A DNA stretch of 64,000 nucleotides from Micrococcaceae bacterium Sec5.8 (GTDB taxonomy: Bacteria > Actinomycetota > Actinomycetes > Actinomycetales > Micrococcaceae), in the NCBI GenBank assembly GCA_039636775.1, contig CP143429.1, positions 2,666,001 through 2,730,000 of the forward strand, read 5' to 3'. Below, piece after piece: positions 41,138 through 50,997 of this stretch. The stretch's first letter is position 1. Each line of letters begins with the position of its first letter. The translations under genes were made by a program, and so were the position numbers. The notes below the pieces were generated by a model that was not told the DNA's origin, did no database searches, and saw nothing but the letters and a program-made list of their open reading frames with translations.

Positions 41138-43984
41138 ATGAATCTCAAACGGATGATGGCAACGTATCTCGCTGCCGCGCTCATATCGGCTGCGTCCCTT
41201 ACCGGACTTTCCGCGGCACCGGCCTCGGCGACGTCCCAGCCCCCGGCCAGCGGTCCGGCGACCGCGCCGGCCGCGTCCGTCGCGTCGACGACGCCCTCTC
41301 CCCTGCCAGCGCCGACAACCTCCGCTTCCGTTGCTCCAGCACCCGTGGTTTCAGCAAGGAAGCCGCAGGCGACCGTCCCGGCGCCGATGGTCGAAAAGGC
41401 CACGCAGGCGCCTCCTGCGGCTGAGCCCACCGGCGGTGCACCCACGTCCGTCCATACCTTTCAGACACCGCCCCTGCCTGGAATCAAGGGGGCGGCACCC
41501 CGTGCCTTGAACACGGAAGCGTACTCCCTGGCCCGAAGCGGTGATATCAAGGTACGTCTCGTTACCGTGCAGCTCGCCAATGTCAAGGCGAACATCTCCA
41601 TGGACAGTGCCGTCGCGGCCGTCGACGGAACCAGCGCCTACTGGAAGCGCATGTCCAATAACAGGCTCTCGATGAGTGTGGCGAGCAAAGAAACCTTCAC
41701 CAGCAAGGCGACGTCGTGGCAACGGTATCCCGACATGATGAACACCATTGCGAATGAACTCGGATGGGCCCCGAGCCCCTACACGGCGCTGGTGGTGTTT
41801 GTTTCCAGTCCCACTCTCTCTGACGGAGCCTACGGTGCGGGCTGGAGCTACAACGGAACCAGTGGCCGGGTCATCATGCCGCTCCCGGCGTCACTGACCA
41901 GAAGCGTACTGACCCACGAGTTTGGCCACGTCCTCGGGCTTATGCACGCCAACAGCCTTGAGTGCGGCAGCGGCGCACAGGACGTGTCCAGCAATGCGAA
42001 CGGCTCCTTCGCGGACGCCACCTGCAGCATCCGCGAATACGGCGACAGCATGGATTTGATGGGCGTGTCCCAGACAACACAGCCGACCATCAGTTCCAGC
42101 CTCTGGGATTTCGGCGGCTTCGGTACCGGGCGCGAAATTCGGAACCTGGGCAAGGTCAGCAATGTCGGCAGCTATACGCTCACGGCCTGGGCAGGAACGG
42201 CGGACAACCGGGCCGTCAAGTTCACGGACCCGGTGAGCGGCGAAGTGTATTACCTGGAGCTGCGGCTTCCTGTGGGTTTCGATGCAGGTACGGCCGTTAA
42301 CGGCAACCGCGGCGTAAAGATTGTCCAACAGTTCGGCTCCGGATCCTTGGTCCTGATGCCTGATTCGCACCGGTTCGCCGGCTACTACAGCGCCCGGCAT
42401 GCCTGGCAGGCCGGGCAAACTTTTACCACCCATGCGGGAACGCGGGTCATCATCAACTGGATCTCCGACTCCGCTGCCGGCGTGACGATCGAACCCACAA
42501 CAGGCGTGGGGGGTACGGCGATTGCGGAGTTGGCGTCGGCGACGACGCAGTTGGGCGCCTCGACGTCGGGGGTGAGTTGCGGATTGCGTAACGGCGGCTG
42601 TTTCCAGCTGTTCGGCAACGGGGCCGTGATCTGGTCCGCCGGCACCGGCGCCCAGGCCAGCCTGTACGGACCTGTCCGGGACGCCTGGGCCCGCACGGGC
42701 TCTGAAAACGGGCCCCTGGGCTACCCCACCAGCGCACTGATCTGCGGGATCCGTGACAAGGGCTGCTTCCAGACCTACGAAAACGGTGAAATCCTCTACT
42801 CCGCCGCGTCCGGCGCGCAGCCCTCCACCGCCGGAGCGATCCGCACCGCCTACCGGAAAGCCGGCGCCGAAAACAGCGCCCTCGGCTACCCGACCAGCGG
42901 CGAGGTCTGCGGCCTCCGCAACTCCGGCTGCTACCAGAGCTACCAGCGCGGAGAAATCCTCTGGAGCCAGGCCACCGGCGCCCAGCTCTCCGAAGCAGGC
43001 CCCATCCGGACCGCCTACCGCAAAGCCGGCGCCGAAAACAGCGCCCTCGGATTCCCCACCAGCGGCAAAATCTGCGGACTTCCCCAAACAGGCTGCTACC
43101 AGGGCTTCCAAGCCGGCGCCATCATCCAAACCCCCGCCACCGGCGCCCAACTCAGCCCCAACGGACCCATCCGCACCGCCTGGGCGAACTCCGGCTTCGA
43201 AGGCGGCCCCCTGGGCTACCCCACCGGAGAAACCACCTGCGGCCTGGTCAACGGCGGCTGCTACCAGCCCTACCAAAAAGGTGCCATCCTCTGGTCCCCG
43301 GCCACCGGCGCCCAACTAAGCCTCAACGGACCCATCCGCACCGCCTGGGCCGGGACCCGCTACGAAACAGGGCCCCTGGGCTACCCCACCAGCGCCGTCA
43401 TCTGCGGCCTGAGCAACGGCGGCTGCTACCAGGCCTACCAACACGGCGAAATCCTCTACTCCACCGCCTCCGGCGCCAAGCCCACCACCACCGGAGCCAT
43501 CCGCACCCTCTACCGGAACAACGCCGCCGAAAACGGGCTCCTGGGCTACCCCACCAGCGCAGAGGTCTGCGGCCTGGTCAACAGCGGCTGCTACCAGAAC
43601 TACCAAAAAGGCGCCATCATCTGGTCCCCCGCCACCGGAGCCCAACTCAGCCCCAACGGACCCATCCGCAACGCCTGGTCAGCCACCCGCTACGAAACCG
43701 GCCCCCTCGCCTACCCCACCACCGGAGTCGTCTGCGGCCTCGTCAAAAGCGGCTGCTACCAGAACTACCAAGGCGGCGCCATCATCTGGTCCCCCACCAC
43801 CGGAGCCCGACTCAGCCCCAACGGACCCATCCGCACCCTCTGGCAACAAACCGGCTTCGAAACAGGACGCCTCGGCTACCCCACCGGAGCACAAACCTGC
43901 AACACCACCAAAACCACCTGCACCCAACCATTCACCGGCGGAAAAATCACCTGGACCACCACCCGCGGCGCCTACATCAACTAA
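41138..43984 (+). CDS. Secreted metzincin-like metalloprotease with LGFP array
   Basis: This 948-residue exported protein has a signal peptide (~1-30, 'YLAAALISAASLTGLSAAPA') and a Pro/Ala/Ser linker (~31-120). The protease domain (~140-335) contains the zinc signature 'LTHEFGHVLGLMH' (HExxHxxGxxH) and a likely Met-turn in 'DSMDLMGVSQ'. A beta-rich domain (~350-455) follows, then the same LGFP array as in the lysozyme. The substrate is unknown; wall-bound proteins are a reasonable guess. ATG 41138 has AAGGA 5 bp upstream; an in-frame ATG at 41042 lacks a signal peptide context. A terminator follows. Confidence 0.88.
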   Translation: MNLKRMMATYLAAALISAASLTGLSAAPASATSQPPASGPATAPAASVASTTPSPLPAPTTSASVAPAPVVSARKPQATVPAPMVEKATQAPPAAEPTGGAPTSVHTFQTPPLPGIKGAAPRALNTEAYSLARSGDIKVRLVTVQLANVKANISMDSAVAAVDGTSAYWKRMSNNRLSMSVASKETFTSKATSWQRYPDMMNTIANELGWAPSPYTALVVFVSSPTLSDGAYGAGWSYNGTSGRVIMPLPASLTRSVLTHEFGHVLGLMHANSLECGSGAQDVSSNANGSFADATCSIREYGDSMDLMGVSQTTQPTISSSLWDFGGFGTGREIRNLGKVSNVGSYTLTAWAGTADNRAVKFTDPVSGEVYYLELRLPVGFDAGTAVNGNRGVKIVQQFGSGSLVLMPDSHRFAGYYSARHAWQAGQTFTTHAGTRVIINWISDSAAGVTIEPTTGVGGTAIAELASATTQLGASTSGVSCGLRNGGCFQLFGNGAVIWSAGTGAQASLYGPVRDAWARTGSENGPLGYPTSALICGIRDKGCFQTYENGEILYSAASGAQPSTAGAIRTAYRKAGAENSALGYPTSGEVCGLRNSGCYQSYQRGEILWSQATGAQLSEAGPIRTAYRKAGAENSALGFPTSGKICGLPQTGCYQGFQAGAIIQTPATGAQLSPNGPIRTAWANSGFEGGPLGYPTGETTCGLVNGGCYQPYQKGAILWSPATGAQLSLNGPIRTAWAGTRYETGPLGYPTSAVICGLSNGGCYQAYQHGEILYSTASGAKPTTTGAIRTLYRNNAAENGLLGYPTSAEVCGLVNSGCYQNYQKGAIIWSPATGAQLSPNGPIRNAWSATRYETGPLAYPTTGVVCGLVKSGCYQNYQGGAIIWSPTTGARLSPNGPIRTLWQQTGFETGRLGYPTGAQTCNTTKTTCTQPFTGGKITWTTTRGAYIN

Positions 43985-44001
43985 CCACCACCCTGGCCGC
44001 T
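42518..44001 (+). repeat. 1,484-bp direct repeat, copy 2 (LGFP array)
   Basis: This is the second copy of 39435-40918. The flanks diverge at once on both sides (G against C at the left, G against C at the right), so the repeat is a discrete cassette. Confidence 0.93.
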
Positions 44002-44032
44002 GCGTTCAGCAGATGCCCGCCAGACCATAGAG

Positions 44033-44084
44033 AAACCCCGTTGCAGCCCGCCCTTCCGGCGGAACTGCAGCGGGGTTTCATTTG
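44033..44084 (+). terminator. Rho-independent terminator after the metalloprotease gene
   Basis: AAACCCCG-T-TGCAG (44033-44046) pairs with CTGCA-GCGGGGTTT (to 44078) and is followed by CATTTG. The two LGFP genes may therefore share one end point; none is visible after the first. Confidence 0.75.
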
Positions 44085-44185
44085 TCAGAAGAACCTTCGC
44101 GTCCACGGCATTGTCCCGGGGTGCCGCCAGTGCGCGGCGCGGTGCAGCAGGATGCCCCTGCCGGTGCGGGGGTGGGGACGCCGGC

Positions 44186-45592
44186 CTAGGCTGGCTGGAC
44201 CTTCCTGAACTTGATGTAGCCGGCAGCCAGGATCAGCAGTGCCACAACGGCGATCTCGATGGCTCCGCCCACGAGACTCGGGGCAAGGGTGCTCAAGACG
44301 GCCACCGCCCCGAGGTGGACGGCGAGGAGGATGATGAAAAGCCCCACCGGCCACGACGCCGGGGTCTTCTTTCTGACCACAAGCCAGTAGGCCACGCCGA
44401 GCAAGGTGAAACCGGCTGCCTGGATCGCCGCAACAACTTCCAAATCGCCGGACGCGGCGAAAGGCGCGGCGATTGCCGCCATCAGGAGGAGGACCAGCGG
44501 CGTCGTGTAGGCCATGGAACGGGTCTTCTCAAGAATATAGACAACGTTGGTCGCGATGAGGAAAAGCCCGTAGCCCACCGAAACCAGGGGAAGGATCCGG
44601 GCCACAGGGGCCAGCGCTTCCGGGGACGCTGTGAGCACAATGCTTCCCGCGGAGGCCGCGGCGGACGCGAGCAAGCCGATAGCCGCCGAGGCGAGGAGGG
44701 CTTCCGTGGCGACCTTGCGGAGCAGGGCGGGCAGTTCCCCCGCCGTGGCCTCCATCAGCCGCGTGGACCAGGCATTATTGAGCGCGTTGAGCATCGTCAA
44801 GGGACCGAGGGCGAAAATCAGCACAGCTCCGAACTGCCCTGCTGCCACCGCACCGGAGAGGAAGGCCAGCATCAGCACGGCGCCTTGGGTCAGCAGCATG
44901 AGCGCACCCGTGTGCGGCAGGAGCGGCAGGGCAATGCCGATCGATTCCTGCAGCACACCATCCACCCGCCAAGGCGCCTTGGGCTTGACCAGAATCAGGG
45001 CTAGGGCGGCGGCGCTTGCGACTGCTGCGGTGTATGCCACGAGGTAATTCGTGGCATTGGCAGCTGTCAGGAGGATGGCGGCGAGCCCTGCAAGGTTGGC
45101 CGCCACCGACGACACCAGGCTCAGAGCCACAAAAGCGAGAGGCCGGTTCTGGGCGCGCAGGACTGCCTGGGCGCCCAGAACGGTGCCAAGCAACCCTATG
45201 GCGAGCATCGACAAGATGGAGGGCCATGCCACCGAACCGTCCGGGCTGCGCGGGACCAAGACACCAACAAACGCCGCGGCCACGCCGAGCAGCAACGCCG
45301 TGAGTGCCAGGAAACCATACATGGCCCGCGACCGCGCCTGGCCGTTGGTGCGGTCAAACCACAGCCGGCTGATAGCCAGCGGGAGCCCCGCTGAGATCAG
45401 CACGACCACTACCTGGATGGTAACGACCGACGTCGACACCAGACCCCACTGTGCCGGGTCAAGCAACCGAATGGCGAACGGCTGAATCAGCAGGAGTCCC
45501 AGGCCTTGGACCAGGGAGCCGATCAAATAAAGTATCGCCGACCGGGGACTGGCGATCTTGCCCTTAGTCTCCGGGGTAGGTTCAGCGACCAT
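44186..45592 (-). CDS. Polysaccharide flippase (Wzx/MOP-superfamily)
   Basis: This 468-residue protein has about fourteen membrane segments in the MOP flippase arrangement, with motifs such as 'IGSLVQGLGLLLIQPFAIRL', 'GLPLAISRLWFDRTNGQARS' and 'GALMLLTQGAVLMLAFLSG'. It would move lipid-linked sugar units across the membrane. It ends a minus-strand operon of two glycosyltransferases and a DUF2304 protein, which supports a polysaccharide role. ATG 45592 lies 8 bp after the previous stop. Confidence 0.85.
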   Translation of the reverse strand: MVAEPTPETKGKIASPRSAILYLIGSLVQGLGLLLIQPFAIRLLDPAQWGLVSTSVVTIQVVVVLISAGLPLAISRLWFDRTNGQARSRAMYGFLALTALLLGVAAAFVGVLVPRSPDGSVAWPSILSMLAIGLLGTVLGAQAVLRAQNRPLAFVALSLVSSVAANLAGLAAILLTAANATNYLVAYTAAVASAAALALILVKPKAPWRVDGVLQESIGIALPLLPHTGALMLLTQGAVLMLAFLSGAVAAGQFGAVLIFALGPLTMLNALNNAWSTRLMEATAGELPALLRKVATEALLASAAIGLLASAAASAGSIVLTASPEALAPVARILPLVSVGYGLFLIATNVVYILEKTRSMAYTTPLVLLLMAAIAAPFAASGDLEVVAAIQAAGFTLLGVAYWLVVRKKTPASWPVGLFIILLAVHLGAVAVLSTLAPSLVGGAIEIAVVALLILAAGYIKFRKVQPA

Positions 45593-45600
45593 GAAAGGTA

Positions 45601-46497
45601 TTACGGCCGAACGACGTGCGCGGCGAGCTTCTTCAGGCCCGGCCACATCCGCTTCTGGACGACTTTGGGTGCCAGGGTGACGGCATGCAGGCGGGAGGAA
45701 AGGTGCAGCCGGGCGGCGTTGGCGGCGTCGTTCCAGCCAAGCTTGGCGAAGTCGCGCACGCATTCGTCAAAGAACGCGCGCTCTTCGGCGAAGCGGCGGC
45801 CATCGAGGGCCTGGACGGATGAATCGGACTCGCGGTGACGGCGGTACTGGAAGCAGATGGTGTCCGTAACCATCATCTTGCCGCCATCCATGATGATGTC
45901 CATCGCCAGTCCGAGGTCCTGGACTACGTTGTACTGTTCACGGAAGCTGTGCTTCTTGATCGCGTCAGAGCGCCAGGCGACAGAGGGGAAGTACAGCCAG
46001 TCGCCGGTGATGAGGCTCTTGGCCACCGGCTCTCCGGCGATGACGGCGTCGGTGCTTTTTCCGACGATACGGCGCCGCAGGAAGTCCTTGACCTTGTCGC
46101 CGAGAGGTGCGTAAACCACACCCTTTTCGTCAATGACATCAACGCCGGGCTGGACGATGTCGACGTCGGGGTTCTGGAAGCCCCTGCGGATGGTTTCGAT
46201 GTAGTTCGGAAGCATGATGTCATCTGCCCCCATGATCACCGTGAACTCGTGTTCGATCAGTCCGAGGCATTTGCGGTAATTTCCATTGGCGCCCAGGTTG
46301 ACCTCGTTCCGGAGGTACCGGACCCGGCTGTCCCCGGCTGTCAGCGCTGCGAAGTAGGCCGGGAGGTCCTCGTCAGGGTACCCGTCATCGACGATCGTCA
46401 GCCTGAAGTCGCGGTCGTTCTGGCCCAGAATGGAATCCACGGCCGCTTTCATCATGGCCACGTCGCCGTAGTAGGGCAGCATTACATCAATGGTCAT
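45601..46497 (-). CDS. Glycosyltransferase family 2
   Basis: This 298-residue GT-A enzyme has 'IDVMLPYYGDVAMMKAAVDS', the nucleotide-binding Asp in 'LTIVDDGYPDEDL', the DxD-type 'TVIMGADDIMLPNYI' and 'WLYFPSVAWRSDAI'. ATG 46497 lies within the end of the DUF2304 gene (11-bp overlap). The donor and acceptor sugars are unknown. It belongs to the flippase operon. Confidence 0.88.
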   Translation of the reverse strand: MTIDVMLPYYGDVAMMKAAVDSILGQNDRDFRLTIVDDGYPDEDLPAYFAALTAGDSRVRYLRNEVNLGANGNYRKCLGLIEHEFTVIMGADDIMLPNYIETIRRGFQNPDVDIVQPGVDVIDEKGVVYAPLGDKVKDFLRRRIVGKSTDAVIAGEPVAKSLITGDWLYFPSVAWRSDAIKKHSFREQYNVVQDLGLAMDIIMDGGKMMVTDTICFQYRRHRESDSSVQALDGRRFAEERAFFDECVRDFAKLGWNDAANAARLHLSSRLHAVTLAPKVVQKRMWPGLKKLAAHVVRP

Positions 46498-46912
46498 TGG
46501 TTTCTTTCCGTATGGTTTGGCCGAGTGCGGCCGGATCGTCGAGGTGGTGTTTGCCGGACGAGGAGAGCGCAGCAGCGCGTTCCAGCGCCTCCACCGATCC
46601 ACGGAGGATCGAGACTTCCTCTGCCAGGATCCGGGTCTCGTCTTCGAGGATGGTCAATTCACGCGAAACATGCAAACTGACGCCGACCAACAGCATAATT
46701 GCCAGGGCGAAGAGGAGGTTGGCCGGGACACGGATCCCCACCAGGGACGCAGCCCAGTCCAGCAGTTGGGGAAAGAGGCCCAGAACGATCGTCAGGCCGC
46801 CGACGATAAGCCACAGGACGGTGTACTTCTCGCGGAGCTTGCCCTGCCGCAGCAGTTGGAGCACGGCGAGGACCATCACAATGGCGATGACAAGTGCGGA
46901 CGCGACGTTCAT
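46487..46912 (-). CDS. DUF2304 membrane protein
   Basis: This 141-residue protein has three membrane segments ('ASALVIAIVMVLAVLQLLRQ', 'YTVLWLIVGGLTIVLGLFPQ', 'NLLFALAIMLLVGVSLHVSR') and a C-terminal coiled coil ('DETRILAEEVSILRGSVEAL'). The DUF2304 family is typically encoded directly after a DPM1-like glycosyltransferase, as here (2-bp gap), and may help its membrane placement. Confidence 0.85.
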   Translation of the reverse strand: MNVASALVIAIVMVLAVLQLLRQGKLREKYTVLWLIVGGLTIVLGLFPQLLDWAASLVGIRVPANLLFALAIMLLVGVSLHVSRELTILEDETRILAEEVSILRGSVEALERAAALSSSGKHHLDDPAALGQTIRKETNDH

Positions 46913-46914
46913 GA

Positions 46915-47685
46915 TCAGATGCTGCTTTCGCCCGCTATTGAGCCCAGTTGTGGGGTGTGAATTGATTCCGGGGACGGTGTCTTGCGGCGGGCCAAAGCAA
47001 AGCACAAAACCAGTCCGGAGCGCGCCAGGTAGATCGCTGACTTCAACGGACCGGTACTCGGCGTTCCCGCCTGCCGCACCTTCATCTCCACCGGCACCTG
47101 GGTGACCCGGCAACCGGACTTGATGGCAACCACCAAAGAATCGATCGTATCACCGAGGTATTCAGCCGGAAAATGGTCAATGTACTGATGGAGGGCGCGT
47201 TCGTTGGCCGCGCGGAAGCCCGACGTGACGTCAGTGAGTTCCGTGTGCGCAACACCGGAGATCACCTTGGCGAGGACGGACATCGCCCACCGTCTGGGGC
47301 CCTTGACGTCATACGTACCGCGGCCGGCAAACCGTGCGCCGATCGAGATGTCCGCAACCTGCAGCCCGGCCAGCACCCGGTCGATATCGAGCGGATCGTG
47401 CTGTCCGTCAGAGTCGACCTGAATGGCGGCTTTGTAGCCATGGCGGATCGCATACTTAAAGCCGGTCCGCATGGCTCCCCCGACTCCCAGGTTGAACGGC
47501 AGCTTCAGAACGGTCGCCCCCGCTTCTTGGGCCACACGGACGGTGTCGTCCCGGGAGCCGTCATCAACGACCAGGACGTCGTGCGGTACAGTGCGTCGAA
47601 CCTCACGGATGGTGTCCCCGATGGCTTCGGCCTCGTTCCAAGCTGGCATGATGATGAGGACGCCGGAAGTCGTTGAGTTGCCCAT
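46915..47685 (-). CDS. DPM1-like glycosyltransferase family 2 (polyprenyl-phosphate sugar synthase)
   Basis: This 256-residue enzyme has 'LIIMPAWNEAEAIGDTIREV', 'DVLVVDDGSRDDTVRVAQ', 'GAMRTGFKYAIRHGYKAAIQ', and the metal motif 'VDSDGQHDP'. There is no large C-terminal membrane domain. The family makes polyprenyl-phosphate-linked sugars used by GT-C enzymes, several of which are encoded nearby. ATG 47685 is chosen; an in-frame TTG at 47694 is possible. It is the first gene of the operon. Confidence 0.88.
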   Translation of the reverse strand: MGNSTTSGVLIIMPAWNEAEAIGDTIREVRRTVPHDVLVVDDGSRDDTVRVAQEAGATVLKLPFNLGVGGAMRTGFKYAIRHGYKAAIQVDSDGQHDPLDIDRVLAGLQVADISIGARFAGRGTYDVKGPRRWAMSVLAKVISGVAHTELTDVTSGFRAANERALHQYIDHFPAEYLGDTIDSLVVAIKSGCRVTQVPVEMKVRQAGTPSTGPLKSAIYLARSGLVLCFALARRKTPSPESIHTPQLGSIAGESSI

Positions 47686-47812
47686 GATGTTCAACTATAT
47701 CAACAGCACACTGGCCAGGAACTGCACGGCATGGCGGCCGCGAGCGAGGGTCCCGTCCTCTGAACAAGGCATACTTGAACCGTTCGATTGGCCTTATGAG
47801 GAGAACTGATAC

Positions 47813-49870
47813 ATGACCTGGTGGCAAACCGGCCCTACGCTCGCAGGAACTATCCTGATCTTTTTCGTTCCGGGCCTCGCCATCCTGGCCGCCGCCGGAG
47901 TGCGCCGGCTAAACCTTGTCTGCCTTGCAGCCCCCGTGTCATTCACCGTGGCGTCGGTGTTGGGTATTGTCCTGGGAATCGCCAAGCTCCCCTTCAACCC
48001 CGCCACGTACCTCTTAACAAGTGCCGCAGCGGCCGTTCTGGCCTTTGTCCTGCGCCGGACCCTGGTGCGCCGCTACACGCACGCGGGTGCAGTCGGCCGT
48101 GCCGGGGTCCTCGGCGCGAACGACGCCATTCCGCTCGCCTCCCCGCTCAGTAAGTGGTGGCCCCTGGTTCTGGGCGCCGCCGTGACAGTACCGGCCCTGA
48201 TCGTCACGGCCCGCTACGTCCGGGGATTCGGACAACCAGAGAACCTGTCGCAGACTTTTGACAACGTCTACCATCTGAACGCGATCCGGCATATCGCCAC
48301 CCTGCAAAACGGCTCCTCACTGACGCTGGGCAACCTGACGGAATCGTCGGCGGGCTTCTACCCGGCGGCGATGCACGACCTCATGGCCCTTGTCTTCATG
48401 TTCTGCGGCTCCTCCGTGATGGAAGTGGTCAACGTGGGCACCATCGTCCTGGGCGCCATAGTGTGGCCCTTGTCGTGCATCTTCCTGGTAACGCGGATCG
48501 TCGGCAACCAGGCGACTGCGGTGCTGTGGGCGGGTGTCCTGTCCGCCGGGTTCAGCGCGTTCCCTTACCTGATGGTCGCCTTCGGCGTGCTGTACCCCAA
48601 CCACGCAGCGATTGCCATCCTCCCCGTGGCACTTGGTCTTGTCATCGAGGTGCTGGGTCTCGCCCGACGCAGACCGTCTTCATTCTGGCCACCGCTGCTG
48701 GCCCTGGCCCTCGTTGGGCCTGGCTTGGTGCTGGCCCATCCGAGCGCCTTTGTAGCACTCATCGCATTCAGCGCGCCTCCGGTGTTCGCCCGCCTGATCC
48801 TGGCGTGGAGGGGCTACCGCCGCGGCAAGGAGACGGGGCGGTCAATGGTGCTGTGGGCGCTGTTCACCGTTGCCTTCTCCGTTGGAGGTCTGATTGTCTG
48901 GATCTTCATCAGGCCAAGCCTGGCCTCCGCTCCCTGGACGCCATTCCAGTCAAATGCACGGGCACTCGGAGAGATCATTGCCAGCGCACCGATGGGAACC
49001 ACTGCAGCCTGGGTCATGCTCGTCCTGACCATTATTGGCATCTATGTCATCGCCCGGCGCCCGGGCCAGTATTGGTGGGTTCTTGGAATGTTTGCTGTCG
49101 GCGGAGCCCTCTACCTGATCGTCTCCTCGTGGTCGTTGGGCGGCTTCCGCACATTCTGGACAGGCGTCTGGTACAACGACAGCTTCCGGCTCGCCGCACT
49201 GCTTCCGGTGGTCACCCTTCCTGTCGCAGTCTTAGGCGCACAGTGGCTGACCTGGCGCGTCCGGGCCCTGTGCGACTATCTGGTACTCAACGGCCGGTCC
49301 AACCCGGGCAGGCTTGCTCCGGTCGTGCGTCCCATCGCGGCCCGGCTGCCGGCGGTCACCGGCCTCGTCGCCTCGACCGGCCTGGTGCTCGCCCTCGGCG
49401 TCGCGGCCCAAGGCGGCACGCTGTCCAATGTCCAGCAGCGCCTCAACACCATCTTTGCGACTACGCCGAACTCCTACCTTTTGACTACCGACGAGACCGC
49501 GCTGCTTAACGCCGTGCCCGAGTTCGTGCCGGAATCGGACCTCGTTGTGGCCAACCCGCGGACTGGCGGATCCCTGGTCTACGCAATCTCCAACCGGCGG
49601 ACACTTGCGCCGCACATCTTTGGAGACAGAACCCCTGATGAGCAGTATCTGCTCGACCACTGGGATGAGGCGGCGTTCAACGACAAAGTCTGCCCGATTG
49701 TCAGGGAGCTCAACGCATACTGGGCACTGGATTTCGGTGACTTTGAAGTGGTTCCGGGCGACGAGTCGTTTATCGGTCTCCGGGACTTGCCCAACGGCTC
49801 CGTCCCGGGCATGGAGCTCGTCAAAACCGTAGGCAAGACCCACCTATACCGAGTCACCGCCTGCGGTTAG
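47813..49870 (+). CDS. DUF6541-type multipass membrane protein (GT-C-like), copy 1
   Basis: This 685-residue protein has about 13-14 membrane segments and a C-terminal extracytoplasmic domain with 'GGSLVYAISNRRTLAPHIFG', 'CPIVRELNAYWALDFGDFEV' and 'VKTVGKTHLYRV'. An early loop reads 'QPENLSQTFDNVYHLNAIRH'. The same arrangement recurs in the protein at 56701-58683 ('APDNISQTYDNIFHLNAIQY'). Such proteins are thought to be GT-C-type enzymes of surface-polymer decoration; this is inference. GAGGAG lies 12-17 bp before ATG 47813. Confidence 0.82.
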   Translation: MTWWQTGPTLAGTILIFFVPGLAILAAAGVRRLNLVCLAAPVSFTVASVLGIVLGIAKLPFNPATYLLTSAAAAVLAFVLRRTLVRRYTHAGAVGRAGVLGANDAIPLASPLSKWWPLVLGAAVTVPALIVTARYVRGFGQPENLSQTFDNVYHLNAIRHIATLQNGSSLTLGNLTESSAGFYPAAMHDLMALVFMFCGSSVMEVVNVGTIVLGAIVWPLSCIFLVTRIVGNQATAVLWAGVLSAGFSAFPYLMVAFGVLYPNHAAIAILPVALGLVIEVLGLARRRPSSFWPPLLALALVGPGLVLAHPSAFVALIAFSAPPVFARLILAWRGYRRGKETGRSMVLWALFTVAFSVGGLIVWIFIRPSLASAPWTPFQSNARALGEIIASAPMGTTAAWVMLVLTIIGIYVIARRPGQYWWVLGMFAVGGALYLIVSSWSLGGFRTFWTGVWYNDSFRLAALLPVVTLPVAVLGAQWLTWRVRALCDYLVLNGRSNPGRLAPVVRPIAARLPAVTGLVASTGLVLALGVAAQGGTLSNVQQRLNTIFATTPNSYLLTTDETALLNAVPEFVPESDLVVANPRTGGSLVYAISNRRTLAPHIFGDRTPDEQYLLDHWDEAAFNDKVCPIVRELNAYWALDFGDFEVVPGDESFIGLRDLPNGSVPGMELVKTVGKTHLYRVTACG

Positions 49871-50005
49871 CGCCGCGGGTGGCCTGCCTGCGGAACGGTA
49901 GAGTGCTGTTTCAAGGCAGATAAGTCCGGAGGTGGGCCCACGGGTGCGGACCCGCCGCGGCCCGGATCCGCGGGCGGGGAACTAGAAAAACAATGGGGTA
50001 GTTCA

Positions 50006-50965
50006 GTGCGCGGAAGAAACATTTCATTCGTTTTTCCGATCTTTAACGAGGCCGGGAATATTCCCCTGCTCTACGAACGTGTCTGTGATGCCGTCGCCGG
50101 AACGCCGTACGACGTCGAACTTCTGTTCATCAATGACGGGAGCACAGATTCGTCCCTGGCCCACCTCCTGGCGTTACGGGACCACGATGAGCGCGTTGTT
50201 GTGGTTGACCTCGCCCGGAATTACGGGCACCAGCTGGCGGTCACCGCAGGGCTGGACGAAGCGTCCGGTGACGCGGTCATCATCATGGACAGCGACCTTC
50301 AGGATCCACCTGCCGTTAGTCTGGAGCTGCTTGAGCAGTGGGAAGCGGGGTTCGACGTCGTCTATGCCCAGCGCCGCACCCGCCGGGACACCGCCTTCAA
50401 GAAGGCGACGGCGGCGGCGTTCTATAAAGTCCTGCAGAAGGTTTCGGAAATCGACATTCCCCCGAATACCGGGGACTTCAGGTTGCTTGACCGCCGGGTT
50501 GTGGAGGAGATCAAAAAGTTCCGCGAACACGACCGTTTCCTCCGCGGCATGGTCAGCTACGTGGGTTTCAGACAGGTCGCGGTGCAGTTTGACCGCGATG
50601 AGCGGTTCGCTGGAGTTTCGGGGTACCCGCTGGGCAAGATGATGAAATTGGCCGCTGACGGCATTTTAGGGTTCTCCACCTTTCCGCTGACGATCATTTC
50701 CCGCATCGGCTACGCCGCGGCCGGTCTGAGCGTTGTCGGTGTCCTGTACGCCCTGTTCATGAAGCTCTTTGTGCCCGACGCCGTCATTGAGGGGTGGACC
50801 TTTATCGTCATTTCCGTCCTCTTCATGGGCGGTCTCCAGCTCATCATGCTCGGCATCCTGGGCGGGTATGTCGGCCGCATTTACAAACAGGTGCAGAGCA
50901 GGCCTCTCTACGGGGTCAGGGATGTGTTTTCCAGCAAACGTGCCTCCCGCGGTGTCAGCAGTTGA
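50006..50965 (+). CDS. GtrB-like polyprenyl-phosphate glycosyltransferase
   Basis: This 319-residue GT2 enzyme has two C-terminal membrane helices (~232-258, ~270-292). Motifs are 'ISFVFPIFNEAGNIPLLYER', 'LLFINDGSTDSSLAHLL', 'YGHQLAVTAGLDEASGD', 'IIMDSDLQDPP' and 'FDVVYAQRRTRRDTAFKKAT'. It would load a sugar onto undecaprenyl phosphate. A GtrA-like flippase and a GT-C-type transferase follow, so the three genes form a complete Gtr-style decoration module. The start is GTG 50006. Confidence 0.9.
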   Translation: MRGRNISFVFPIFNEAGNIPLLYERVCDAVAGTPYDVELLFINDGSTDSSLAHLLALRDHDERVVVVDLARNYGHQLAVTAGLDEASGDAVIIMDSDLQDPPAVSLELLEQWEAGFDVVYAQRRTRRDTAFKKATAAAFYKVLQKVSEIDIPPNTGDFRLLDRRVVEEIKKFREHDRFLRGMVSYVGFRQVAVQFDRDERFAGVSGYPLGKMMKLAADGILGFSTFPLTIISRIGYAAAGLSVVGVLYALFMKLFVPDAVIEGWTFIVISVLFMGGLQLIMLGILGGYVGRIYKQVQSRPLYGVRDVFSSKRASRGVSS

Positions 50966-50997
50966 AGCCGGATCTTGATGCTCCAGCACCGCCGCTG

